This document shows, piece after piece, positions 11,619-22,451 of a DNA stretch of 64,000 nt. The notes below the pieces were generated by a model. It did no database searches and was not told the DNA's origin. It saw only the letters and a list, made by a program, of their open reading frames with translations. The DNA is from Lantana camara. Taxonomy: Eukaryota; Streptophyta; Magnoliopsida; Lamiales; Verbenaceae. Position 1 is the first letter of the stretch; each line of letters opens with the position of its first letter. Where the stretch lies: the NCBI GenBank assembly GCA_037501455.1, contig CM074865.1:37554501-37618500 (forward strand), read 5' to 3'. The translations under genes and the position numbers were made by a program.

Positions 11619-12846
11619 TTTTCAAACTGGAACCACGATTATACTATCGTATTGCATGTTTTTTAAATTCAAAGCTAAACCTCGTTTTGAACTATCCCTT
11701 TTATCGGGACATTCTTTTGAAAGGATCATTCATACTTTAATAGTATACCTTGATCTAAAGCACATGTTTTCCAAAGTTCTGCATTCTTGTTCAAAGACAG
11801 TTACATGTTCTGCATATGTTTTCAAAGTACAGTTTCACATGTTCATATGTTTTACAAGACAGCATCACATGTTACAGTTACAGTTTCACATGTTAATGGT
11901 TAGCACCCGGAGTGGTACTCTGGTCACCGCTAATCTGAAATGCAAGCATACAGTTTACAGTTTGCGCCCGGCGATTATGTAGAGGTGATGTTCGGGAGGT
12001 GTGCGCCAACGACATCACTAATACCGATCTCCACAATAGATAATTGACACCGAATTTTAACAAGAGGTTTGTTAAGTCAGGACAATCTATCTTGGAATGG
12101 ACCACAAATCTATTCCCATTACATGTTTACAGGATGCCTAGGGCTAGCTACCCGAAGTGACAACCGGTGGAGGATAGTGCATGTTTGTATGTGTTGGTGG
12201 GGTATTGTTGACCTTGGTCCGATACTCTACTATGTGTGGAGTTATTGTTGATCCTGGTCCGATACACTACTGCATCATAATTTCTAGAGTAAGGTTGGAG
12301 AAGCCTAGCTTTCGGGCAAAATTCTGTTTCATAAATGATGGTTTATATTTGGAAAATTCACTGTACCCTATCCCGTTTCTAAAAGTATTATGAACCATCC
12401 ATATCATATGTGTGTGCGTGTGAAAGCATTCATAAAAGAGTTTTGAAACTTGTATTCTTTTACAAGTATTGCATTCAAACAGTTTTATCATTGAACTTGT
12501 TTCAAGTTCTTCACTCACGGTTTGATTTCAAAGGTTCTGTATCAATTCAAGTTTTTTTAATTCAATACTTTCTTTTAAGAATTCCTTCACTTAGTCCCTT
12601 TGACTAATACCTCTCCCGTTTTCTTGCCTCGTGGTTTCAGGTCTTGCAGCCACAGTCTAGGGGTATCTTGAAACTCTAGATTGTCATTTTTGTTTCAGTC
12701 AGGACTTATAGTATTTTGCTCTTTTGTGTCTTGCATATGTTATATGGCTGCATCACTTTATGTTTCTGAATACTTGAGTATCTTTGTTATACTCTTTCTG
12801 CTACTCTGCTACCGATACCTTGAACTCTGTTATGTAGGTATCAATA
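11619..12846 (+). mobile_element. L4 fragment 2: LTR of the RT-A-like subfamily
   Basis: L4 continues after L5 (TTTTCAAACTGGAACC, aligned with 20632 in L9). It carries the subfamily blocks: the GGTGTGCGCCAA segment, AAGGTTGGAGAAGCCTAGC, the TTTGACTAATACC segment and GTGGTTTCAG. It stops at CAATA (12842-12846), where minus-oriented L6 is inserted, and resumes at 49615. No gene is present; the 156-codon frame at 11512 is fortuitous. Confidence 0.8.
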
Positions 12847-15800
12847 TGTAGCGCCCCCAACACTACAACCCCGCACCGTAGCACTTCCCGAGTGGATGTG
12901 AGTCCTAGCACTCGAGAAATGCTTCGGCGAACGGACAGGACAATGCAATACCAAAACATGGAATTTAAAGTGCAGCAGAAGATAGACAATTTAAAACAGA
13001 AGAATTTGATATCTCAAGTCAACCGAAATTTATATTACTAGGTTAAAAAGTAAGATATTTATAGTGATAAGTCTAGAGCCAACACTAGAGTGCTTATTAA
13101 AAGATGTGAATGCACTTTTAATAAAATCCTGATTTGCTAAGATAGGACACCTTAAAGCTTCAAGATACTTCTAAGGCGTCGTTCCGTGGATTCCTGAAAT
13201 CATGCATTTGAAACCAGGCGAGAGGTTAGTCAAACTGACTAAGTGAAGGAGGATAATATCTTATATGTATATGTATATATATATGTATATGATCAAGAAG
13301 ATCTTGATCTAAAACAATAACAATAGGATATAGCAAATAGGAAACGGTTCATAATAATTGTTAAAATAGGGATAGGGGTAATTTGGAGTATTTGTAGAAA
13401 TATGAACCGTTTGTGACAAGAACATTAATGCCCGCAAGCTAGGCCTCTCCATCCGTAACTCCTTTATTATGTTAGTAAAATAGTACCGGCACTGTACATG
13501 GTGCCGATACTTCAATAAAACTCAATACGATAATATCACTGCTACTCCTTGGTGTCAATAGGGAAGCCAACCCTATAGACCATGAACACGATGAAGGGAG
13601 GCAGCTATCTCTCCCTCATCCCTTGGCATGGAGTAACTAACCTCCAGTTAGACCACTACCAAGAGGTGGTAGTCCGCAGCACCAACAATACCCTCGGCCC
13701 GATACCTTCTGGGTAATTGCTCGCTACGGATACAGCCGGGGCCCATAACATGAATCAAGAACAATATTTTGCTTGCGTAACCCAGAATCAACGTTTGATA
13801 AAGTGGACGTAATATATAACGTCCTAGTAAAACGTCGATTTTGGTATGAAAGTATTTTCCCTTTAAAAGGGATATGATAATATGATATTACATATATAGT
13901 GTAATAAATCATAAATAATAGGTAGGCTTGAAAATAGTTTTTATTTAGATACGGAAGTATAGGCATGATTCCAGTTGAAATTATTTTAACCCTCACCGAG
14001 TGTTGCGAAAGTCTAGATAAAATCTTTGGGATTCCACTGTTCAATTATATCCTCGCCTGAAAGTACTACTACCGCTTAGGACTAAGTCTTAATACTCAAA
14101 TAAACAATGCACAAGAAATTCTAACAAGCTAGAGTTATATTTTGGAAATTGTTATTTAATCCCCTTTTTTGAAAATTCTAAATAAAAGTTCTTTCTAAAA
14201 ATTCAAAATATTATTTTTTATTAATATTTGAAATCTCTGCAAGATTTTATGAGTCAAGGTCTTCATTTGAAATTAAAAGTCAAAGTAACTATTGAAAAAC
14301 GGTTACTATTTAATCATAGGGGATTAAACACTCTTAAACATACACACATTTACACACACTAGGCACACGGTACACACACATACTTCAAGAACATCAAGAA
14401 CATGTTCATAAGTCTATTTGAATATTCATAGGACATATTAACATCTGGATCATATTCTTATTCATAACATAAGATTTTAGACATAATGTAGCAAAATATA
14501 TATTTTTCTCATGAAAAATAATTCCTAATTAAATTCCTAAACATGCATTTCTTTTAATATTCAAGAATATCATTATGAATATATGAACACATATTTAAAT
14601 AAATTCATATAATAAACATGCATTTTTATAATTTAAATTCCTAACTTTAATTCATGAAATATAAATTCCTAAAATAAAATCTCCTATCATAAATTTCTAA
14701 ATATAATATAAAGCATATAGAATATAAATTAAATTACATAATTTAAATAAAACTTAAATTAATTTAAAACATAAATTAAAACATAATTTAAAACATAAAT
14801 TAAAGCATAAAAAAAACTAACCTTGAGAGTGTGGGTGTGTGTGTGTGGCGTGAGTTGAGGGAGAGGGAGAGGAGAGTTTTGTGTGTAGGAATTGAAGAGA
14901 ATTGTGAGTTAGGAATGATCTCTTCAAGGGTACTTATAAGTAGGAATTAGGGGTCTTAGTGCAATTTCTAAAAATATGTTAGAGATGTGGGAATTTCTAA
15001 ATCACACAAGTGTTGTGAATTTGTGGAGGAAATGTGGAAGAATTTAAATTTATACAAATGTGTGGGATTCTTTTAAGAGATGTGGAAGAATTAGATTCAT
15101 ATCTCTAAACTTTCTATTTTTAGAAATTGTTATTTTTAGAAGGTTATGTCATGAATGATGTCATAGTAAATAAAAATAAATATAAAATATTATAAAATTT
15201 ATTCAAGAGTCGAGAGATGAGAACTTGAAGTAGTAAAATATTGAAAGAATGAGTGAAAAATAATTTTCGTTATGATTATAAATGTGGAATATTTAGGTTT
15301 TTCGTTTACAAATCATGAACGTTAAAGATGATGAAAATCATGATAAAATTATATAAACGAAGCTATGATGAAGTTTAAAGGTTGGAAAATTTATCTTAGT
15401 TTAGAGAAAAATTCAAGAAACGTTTTAAGTATAATTTTAAATATTGAATGAAAGCTAATTGTTTAAAATAAAATGATAACTTTTATAAAGGAAAATATTT
15501 ATAAAATATGCTACGATTGGAATCAAGTTTTGGTATGAGTATGAAAATTCATAAAATAATCCAAGGATCGTTTTGACTATAATATTGAATAGGGAAAACG
15601 TTGAAATTCGGAAATCTCAAAATATAGGGTTAAAGTAGGGTTTTTGGCCAGTTTTGGTTACTACGAGGGTTATAATGAGAATTAGGGTTCAGGAATGATA
15701 CCATAATTCATAAAATTTTACAAGGATTCATTTGAACCTAATATTTGATAGGTAAAAGTGTCTGTACAAATTCCTACATTTAGGAATGAATAATAACTAA

Positions 15801-15867
15801 CTATAAGTACTTCCTTCCTAACCTTTTTCTTACCTATTTCTTCTTGGCCCCAAATGAGGGTTGTTAC
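12847..15867 (-). mobile_element. L6: solo LTR of the RT-A subfamily, minus orientation
   Basis: It starts TGTAGCGCCCCC on the plus strand and matches the reverse complement of the RT-A LTR closely along its length (for example the CGAGTGGATGTGAG block and ATAAAATTTATTCAAGAGTC). Its last base is at 49614, because RT-B is inserted 1 bp from its end, so the LTR is about 3.02 kb. Flanks CAATA (12842-12846) and TAATA (49615-49619) match at 4 of 5. AT-rich with no gene. Confidence 0.82.
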
Positions 15868-15976
15868 TGTAACACCCCGGAGCGAAGGGTGCCACATCCC
15901 CCGCACTAAGGTCTAACACGAGTAACGAAATAGAGAGTTCACACCCGTATCAAACCATAGCGAACGGGAGACACAC
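15868..15976 (-). mobile_element. RT-B left LTR, outer fragment
   Basis: This 109-bp segment is nearly identical to 35964-36072, the start of the right LTR on the plus strand. It is cut after GGGAGACACAC by the start of L7, and the LTR resumes at 28592. About 270 bp present in the right LTR (36073-36342) is missing at this junction. Confidence 0.85.
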
Positions 15977-16808
15977 TGTAACGCCCCAATTTCTAGACAG
16001 ACAAGTACGCTCGACACGTGTGCGTTTCGAGCGTTAGGAATTTTATTCATTACTTTTATTTATTCAATTTATATATGTGCTCTATTAATTGTACAAAAAT
16101 GGTGTTACAACTTGATTACGTGAAAATATATGAAATAAATGCCAACGTGAGAATCATTGTACATATGGAATTTATTTGGTACATGAATCAATTGCCTAAC
16201 ATGATTTAATTGCTTGATTGTCCTTAATTGACATTTATTCAAATTAAAGGACCAAATTGCATGAAAACATTATTGGACCTAATTGATCATTTCCAAACCT
16301 TTTATCCTTGATTGCATAACTTATAAACTTGAGGGACTAAATTGTAATTTCATGTATTTCATCAAAATCAAAGCAGTGAATCACGTTATCTCCTTTCTTC
16401 CATATTCCATGATCATTTTTCATTTCATACATACACCATATTTGCTCCTTTGCTCACCGAACCACAATACCAAGAAAGGAAAATGGGATTTTGTTGATTC
16501 TCACCAAAGATTTCCAAGAAATTGAAGAGTTTGAAGCTTATTCATCCATCATCATCTTCTTCTTCAATCTCTTTTCATTCAAGGTGCATGTAAGCTTGAT
16601 TATGTGATTTGTTGATGGGGTTTGATGGAGCTAGGGTTATGATTCTATGAAATAACTTGCGTTTTAATTATTAGAAGCATGATTCTAAGCTTTTCACTTG
16701 AATTTGTGCAAGAATTCTTGAAATTCATGAAGTTATATGATATGAACATATATGGTATCAAGTTAGGGGTTATGATGATCAAGGCGTGAGACGAGTGTTT
16801 ATGTTGGT
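15977..16808 (+). mobile_element. L7 fragment 1: chromovirus LTR inserted in RT-B
   Basis: Starts TGTAACGCCCCAATTTC and includes a leader-like region ending TTCATTCAAG, followed by donor-like GT at 16584. It is interrupted at TTGGT (16804-16808) by L8 and resumes at 26767. Confidence 0.82.
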
Positions 16809-18323
16809 TGTGACGCCCCGTACTCTCGAAGGGCGTCCTGACGATATTAACAAGTAAGTCTCTACACTTGTGTGTGTTTAATTTAAGAGTTCTTGAATTA
16901 TGTGATTTAATGTAAATCCAATTTAATATGTGATCATTCGGATTATTCTAAAATTAATGGTTAAGTTGATTTTAAATCCATCATGTTACTTAACTTGTTT
17001 AATTTCGGTTTACTTGAATTCCTTGAGATTAATTATCAATCATATGTTTACGAAGTGTCGTTAAATTGTACGGAAGATTTCTAAAAATTAAATTGAATTA
17101 AACTCTAATTAGTAAATCTCTATTTCATTTTAATTTATAAAATTAATTCGGAGCTTGAATGTTTATTCGTAACTTTACCAATTTTATTTACGATTATTTG
17201 TATGCGCTATTACTCTTTGCTATGCGATAAGGATACCCGGTTGTATATAGCTTGTGCACAAGACACATTTCTCTCAAATCCCCTTTCTCTCTCTCTCTCT
17301 CTCTTCTCTCTCTTCTCTCTCTCTCCTCTCCCACTCTCTTTCCCGCGGGTACTATGCGCGGCTTCGGTTACGAGCCCATAACTCGAACGTTTCTCGACGG
17401 AATTCAACAAACGAATAGTCCATTTCGGATATCTCGGCTAGACCGACGCAAGAGTACCAATTTCACGGCCTAAAGACGAACGGAGTCTGAGATATCGCCG
17501 ATTTTCAGTAGCGCAGGGCGGGTGGCGGCGGACCGCGACTTCGCCGCCCATTTCCGGCAGCTTCCGGCAGGCTTCCGGCAACACGCGCCCCAAACCCATA
17601 AACTAGACTCTCCGCGGCATCTTTCTGTGCACGCGCCGGCCAAAGGTCGCGGCGGCGGTGCGACTTACTGTAGTGGCGCGATTCCGCCGCTTCCGGTGGT
17701 GTTTTTCGACGGGGCTTGATGGTTTCCAAGGTTTTTCGATCCCCTGAGTTCATTTTCAGCATCAATTTCACCAGATTTTGGCCGTAGGTGGTGGTTCCGG
17801 CGACGTAGACGGCCGCAGAAACTTCGGCAGCCAACGGGGCCCTTTTCCGGCCATCTTTTGGCCTCGGGCTCTTCACTAAAGTTGTTCGGAATGAGGAGAA
17901 CTAGTGGCCATTGATCACGCGACTCCAGATTTGACCGATTGGCAGCGGATCGCGGCTGTGCAGCGGCGGTGCAACGGCGGCGCTAGCTCCGAGGATTTTT
18001 CCGGCGAGCTACCTTAGGGCTTTCGAAGAGCTCGTCACGGGTAAGACGATGCCTTTTACGGATCGCATTTTGGTTCACCGGTTTGGAAGTAATTTGAGTT
18101 TGAAGATTTTAGGGTTTTCGTGTTCTTAGATCTGAAATTGGAGGAGATTGACTTGGAATTCTCAGAAATTGATCGAGGATTCGGAACGGGCACGAAGAAT
18201 TCATTCGGGACTGATTTTTCGAGATTTTTCCGGCGACCTTCGGCGGCGGCCCGGCCAAATTTCGGCAGCTACAGTGGAGGCCTTCCGGCGGCATCTGGTC
18301 AGAATGTTCTTCTTGATGCGGTG
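16809..18323 (+). mobile_element. L8 fragment 1: LTR with a GC-rich leader
   Basis: Starts TGTGACGCCCC. The whole L8 is flanked by a perfect TTGGT duplication (16804-16808, 26767-26771). A CT microsatellite (about 17284-17340) is followed by a GC-rich domain with many TTCCGGC repeats (17480-18320), unlike any other LTR here. A donor-like CACGGGTAAGACG lies near 18040. Interrupted by L9 at CGGTG (18319-18323). Confidence 0.85.
17480..18320. other. GC-rich TTCCGGC-repeat domain of L8
   Basis: About 840 bp of high-GC sequence in an AT-rich nest, with repeated TTCCGGC/CCGGCG words and GGCGGC runs. It is open in several frames on both strands (the longest about 123 codons, 17505-17876 minus), but no protein family is recognisable and the open frames follow from GC content. 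It may be a captured host fragment or a structured leader. Confidence 0.5.
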
Positions 18324-19543
18324 TGTGACAGCCCGGTTCGGGACCGGATCATTAAAGGTAAGTTAAGGGCAACGTAAGGGCATTTATAGAACTTGATCCA
18401 TATTTAAAACAGTTTATATCATGCATCCCTACTTGAAATGAGTGCTCATAAGTGATATTAGGTGACCAAAAGGGGGAAAACTACCTTTAAACCCTAAGAG
18501 CACTATTTAATTCCGAACCAGCACTATACCGTTTTATTCAAGAGACCTTAAAGAACCTATACCTATCTTCTTAGAATTTTTCAACTCTCTTTTCAATGCT
18601 TTGAGGTTTCCTTTATGTGTCCAGAGAAATTTAATAATTTATTTTCAAATAAGAATTTCCGTCGGTAAGAAATATTTCCTTCGTTAGAATGATTTAGCCC
18701 TTGAGATCATCACCATAACGTTCCTCGATTTTTTCTACATTTTTGGAAAGCCTTTCGGACCTTCAAATTTTATCCTAGTATTTATTTCATAATTTAATTA
18801 ATTTTCGAAATTCAAGAAAATCAAATCTTCCGAAGCTTATAACTTTTAAACCGTACGTCCGATTTTGACCCGTGAGTAACCGTTTCGAAGCTAATTTTAT
18901 TTCCTAGCTCTTGGGCACTTTTCCAACTTCAAAAATACGCAGGAGAAAGGTGGAATTACCAGAATACCCCTCCTGTGACAATTATGTAAAGAAGGAAACC
19001 TATTTTTGGAAATTTTACAAAATACCCCACCTTAAGTCCCTAAAATAAATATTATTTGCACTCTAGTCCTTCCCTACAACTATACATAAGTGTGTTGGGG
19101 TCTCATTTTCTCCCCCACACCAGCCATCCTCACGCCACACTCTCTCCCCCTTAAGGTTAGTTTTCTTATTTTTTTATGTTTTAATTAGTTTAATTTATGT
19201 TTTAATTTATGTTTTATTTTATGTTTTAATTTATTTATTAATTATGCTAGGTTTAGGATTTAATTTATGTTTTATTTTATGCATGAATTATGTGATTTAA
19301 TTTATGTTTTTAAATATTCATGAATTTATGGATTATATTCTTATAGTATAGTTTATTATGAAATGTGTTACATAATTTAATTTTGTGACAAATTAATTAT
19401 GTGACAATTATGCTAGCATGTTATATGTTACATTTTAATTATTTTATGATCATACTTAGGTAATTTAATTTATTTCATGATTTAATTAAATGTTACATGT
19501 TATTTAATGTTACATAATTAAAGTATAACCTATAGTTTTAAAT

Positions 19544-19726
19544 TTATGATGCACGGACACGGACACGGCGATACGGACACGACACGACACGGATACGGCA
19601 ACACGAATTTTTTCTTGAATTTCCCACGTAAGGAGTGTCGGACACGGTGTCCGACACGAGTGTCCGACACGACACGACATGACACGACACGGCAAAATGA
19701 TATTTTTAGAAGTGTCCGTGCATCAT
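19544..19726. mobile_element. Mutator-like MITE inside L9
   Basis: 183-bp insert with 15-bp terminal inverted repeats, ATGATGCACGGACAC (19546-19560) and its complement (19712-19726). It is flanked by a perfect 10-bp direct repeat AGTTTTAAAT (19534-19543, 19727-19736). The interior is made of ACACGG/GTGTCC words. A 9-11-bp duplication is typical of Mutator-like elements. It has no coding capacity. Confidence 0.8.
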
Positions 19727-19789
19727 AGTTTTAAATGTTACACGTTTAATTAATTGTTACATAATTACTTGACCAATTGATATATGTTA

Positions 19790-20115
19790 TGGTATACATG
19801 TATAATATACGTATACGTATTTGATTCCAATATGTATAAATACGTGTATACTTTCGTATAAATACTATGTGTATTTCCCTAATAAATACGTATGTATTTC
19901 TGTATAAATACCGTATGTATTCTAGTATAAATACCGCATGTATTCTTGTATAAATACTGTATGTACCTTGTATAAATACTGTATAAATACGGTAGGTATC
20001 CCCGTATAAATGTCGTATACATCCAGTATAAATACTGTATACATACTATATAAATACACGTATACATACAGTATAAGTACAGTATACATACAGTATATAT
20101 ACCGTATACTTGAAT
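19790..20115. repeat. Degenerate tandem array with ATAAATAC units in L9
   Basis: About fifteen irregular copies of a roughly 20-bp unit of the type GTATAAATACNGTATGTAT, many self-complementary (for example TACAGTATACATACTG-like stretches). The units contain TATAAATA, so they resemble repeated TATA boxes. No gene. Confidence 0.75.
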
Positions 20116-20122
20116 AGTGACC

Positions 20123-20188
20123 CTTGACCTTTGACTTTGACCTTTGACCCTTGAACTTTGACTTTGACCTTTGACTTTGACCTTGACC
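20123..20188 (+). promoter_or_regulatory. W-box array (nine TTGAC cores) in L9
   Basis: Nine TTGAC[C/T] cores lie head to tail in about 66 bp. TTGAC[C/T] is the established WRKY transcription-factor site. The related RT-A LTR has only a simple TTTTGACTTTTGGTCAAC at the equivalent place, so the array looks like a local expansion. Confidence 0.75.
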
Positions 20189-21906
20189 AAGAATTTTGAA
20201 TTTTAACCTAATTGATCTTTTCAAATAGACGAATTCAACGGTCAAAGCCTTTTTCGAAAATTCTCAAAAACAAGGGATCAAAGTAGGTTTCAAAGTTCAC
20301 ATTAGGGTTGTTCTAAGACCCTAAGAACATACCCCTAAGCTTTTGACACGAGCTTTCTCATGAGACTAATCGTTTGCTCGAATTCTTTCTTCGGGAGAGA
20401 TTATTCCTTGTTTAAGTGTGTCGTGTTCTCTTCAATCTCATACTTCAATACTTGACTATCCGCACTCAATCATGCATCATTAATCATGTGTGGGACTTAG
20501 ATCCTCAAGCTCATGGTAGTCTGTCACTTACAGGAGATAATACCGAGTTCTGGGATCCGCAGGGTACTGTGTGAACCCTGTCTTCTACCAACTATCAACT
20601 TATCTAAATAAATAGGTGAGGTTTAAACTATTTCAACTGGAACCATGAATATTGTTATGTATTCAAATGATTTCAAAATCAATGCCTTCGGGTGCAAAGA
20701 TTCCTACCTTTCAAGTTAAACGTTTCCCCGTTTTGGGAAAATGCTTCAAGTTTCAAGTCAATGATCTCTGATATACGTTCTGTTCACTGTCATACTACTT
20801 TGATTAAAAGTTCAGTCATCTGAACTCTGTGTGCTTATGCACCTTTGTTATTCTGAAAGCAAGCTTTGGAAATTTTGTTATGTTCGGCCCTGGCGGTATG
20901 GTTAGTAGTAGACCGGGAGGTGTGCGCCAATGGCTACTATGATACTGGCCACCGTACTGACCTTGGTGATGGTTTAATCGGAGGTTGGTTACTCCACATC
21001 GAAGGTCGGGAGAGGTGGTAAATTCCTCCTGTTTCGCACGTCACCGAGGGGTAGCTCTCTGGGCATGACAATAAGGGGAGAAGGGGTGGTGCATGTGTAT
21101 TGGGGTGGTGGGGTCCTAATGGATCTCAATACTAACTTTGTAAATGTTTTTGAGGAGTAAAGGATGGATATGGCCTAGCTTGCGGGAAAACTTTGGTTTT
21201 AAAGTCTGGTTCATTATTTGAAAATATCCCGTATCCTGTTCCCCGTTTATAAAGTATGTATGAACCAGAACCTCTGATGTGTGTGCTTGTGTGTGCTTGT
21301 GAAAATCCCATTTTCAAGATAAAAGAGTTATCTTTACGGTTTGAGAAAAGTTACTAAGAAAACCTTTCAAAACCCCACAAGTTCAACTATTCTTTCTTAC
21401 TACGAATTACCTCACTTAGTCCCTTTGACTAATACCACCACCCTGTTTTCTGACCTCATGGTTTCAGGTAGGCAGCCCGGCGCTTCCTAGAGGTATCTTG
21501 AAGTTGTAGGAGGTCTTGTGTTAAGTCAGGATTGTTAATTACTCTTCTTTTGTCATGTGCGGTCGTGGTTACCTCTACCTTTTGTTGCATATCTTTATAT
21601 GAGAACTTGTTCAGGCTACGACCTGAATTACTTGGAATCAGTTTTATTATGTTCCTTTGTTTTTCTATTGGACTAATGTTTTATGTTATACTATGGCAAC
21701 TTGTTTATGTGCTTATGCATGTACTACTGTGTTGCATTCATGTTTTCAAAAGTTTAAATTATTCTGAAATTCCGCTGCTTTGGCAACACTGGTTACTCTG
21801 ATCTATGTTATGTTCTGTCCGTTCGCCAAAGTATCTCTCGAGTGATAAGGCTTCCTAGTTACTTGGGTGATACAACGGTGCGGGGTTGGGGCGTTGGGGC
21901 GCTACA

Positions 21907-22451
21907 CGGTGAGTCCAACACTGCTTTCCGTTCGTTAATTGGACACTTGATCTATTTATTACGAATTATTTTGCGTAATTGTGATTATTTGAATTAATTG
22001 TTTTAAGTGCAAATAAATTGTTTATTGTTGGTTTGTTGATCGAGATGTATTCCAATCATATACGAAAACATGTATTGAATGGATTGTGATATGCATGAAT
22101 GTTTCGATTTACAATTTGAATCCCGATGTGATGAATTTACGCTATTTGTTAAGTACGAAGGGGTGTTAGTGTAATATTTAGAAACTAATCTTTTATGTGA
22201 CTAAATGAACTTGAATGATATTTTAGAAGAACGAACATGTTGTGATTTCTCTATATGGATTTGAGAAGTTCTCAATGTTATGTTTGTTGTAAATTGTGTT
22301 TCAAATATAAAATTGAGATACATGAAGGATGCTTGAACAACTTGAGACTTGATGCATGATAGGAGTTAGAATTGTAATATCTTGATTTACTCTTACTACT
22401 CGAAAATGGTATATTATGAATTACGATAAATTGATAATTGTCATGCTTGTA
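21907..22451 (+). mobile_element. L8 fragment 2
   Basis: AT-rich middle part of L8, corresponding to its first intron-like region, between L9 and L10. It ends at TTGTA (22447-22451), the left target duplication of L10. No gene. Confidence 0.8.

Larger units (their letters stand above)
18324..21906 (+). mobile_element. L9: solo LTR of the RT-A-like subfamily
   Basis: 3,583-bp solo LTR, TGTGACAGCCCGG...GGGGCGCTACA, with a perfect CGGTG duplication (18319-18323, 21907-21911). It has a leader ending CCCCCTTAAG with donor-like GGTTAGTTTTC near 19155. A MITE, a tandem array and a W-box array follow, then the conserved second-exon segment (near 20530-20620), the GGTGTGCGCCAA structured segment and GTTTCAG near 21467. 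No coding region. Confidence 0.9.

Noticed and set aside
11512..11982. 156-codon frame as a gene
   Set aside because: It crosses the boundary between L5 and L4, two independent insertions, so it cannot be an evolved reading frame.
17505..17876. 123-codon minus-strand frame as a host gene
   Set aside because: It lies in the GC-rich TTCCGGC domain of L8, where stops are rare on both strands; composition is low-complexity and no family is recognised. Host capture is kept only as a possibility.
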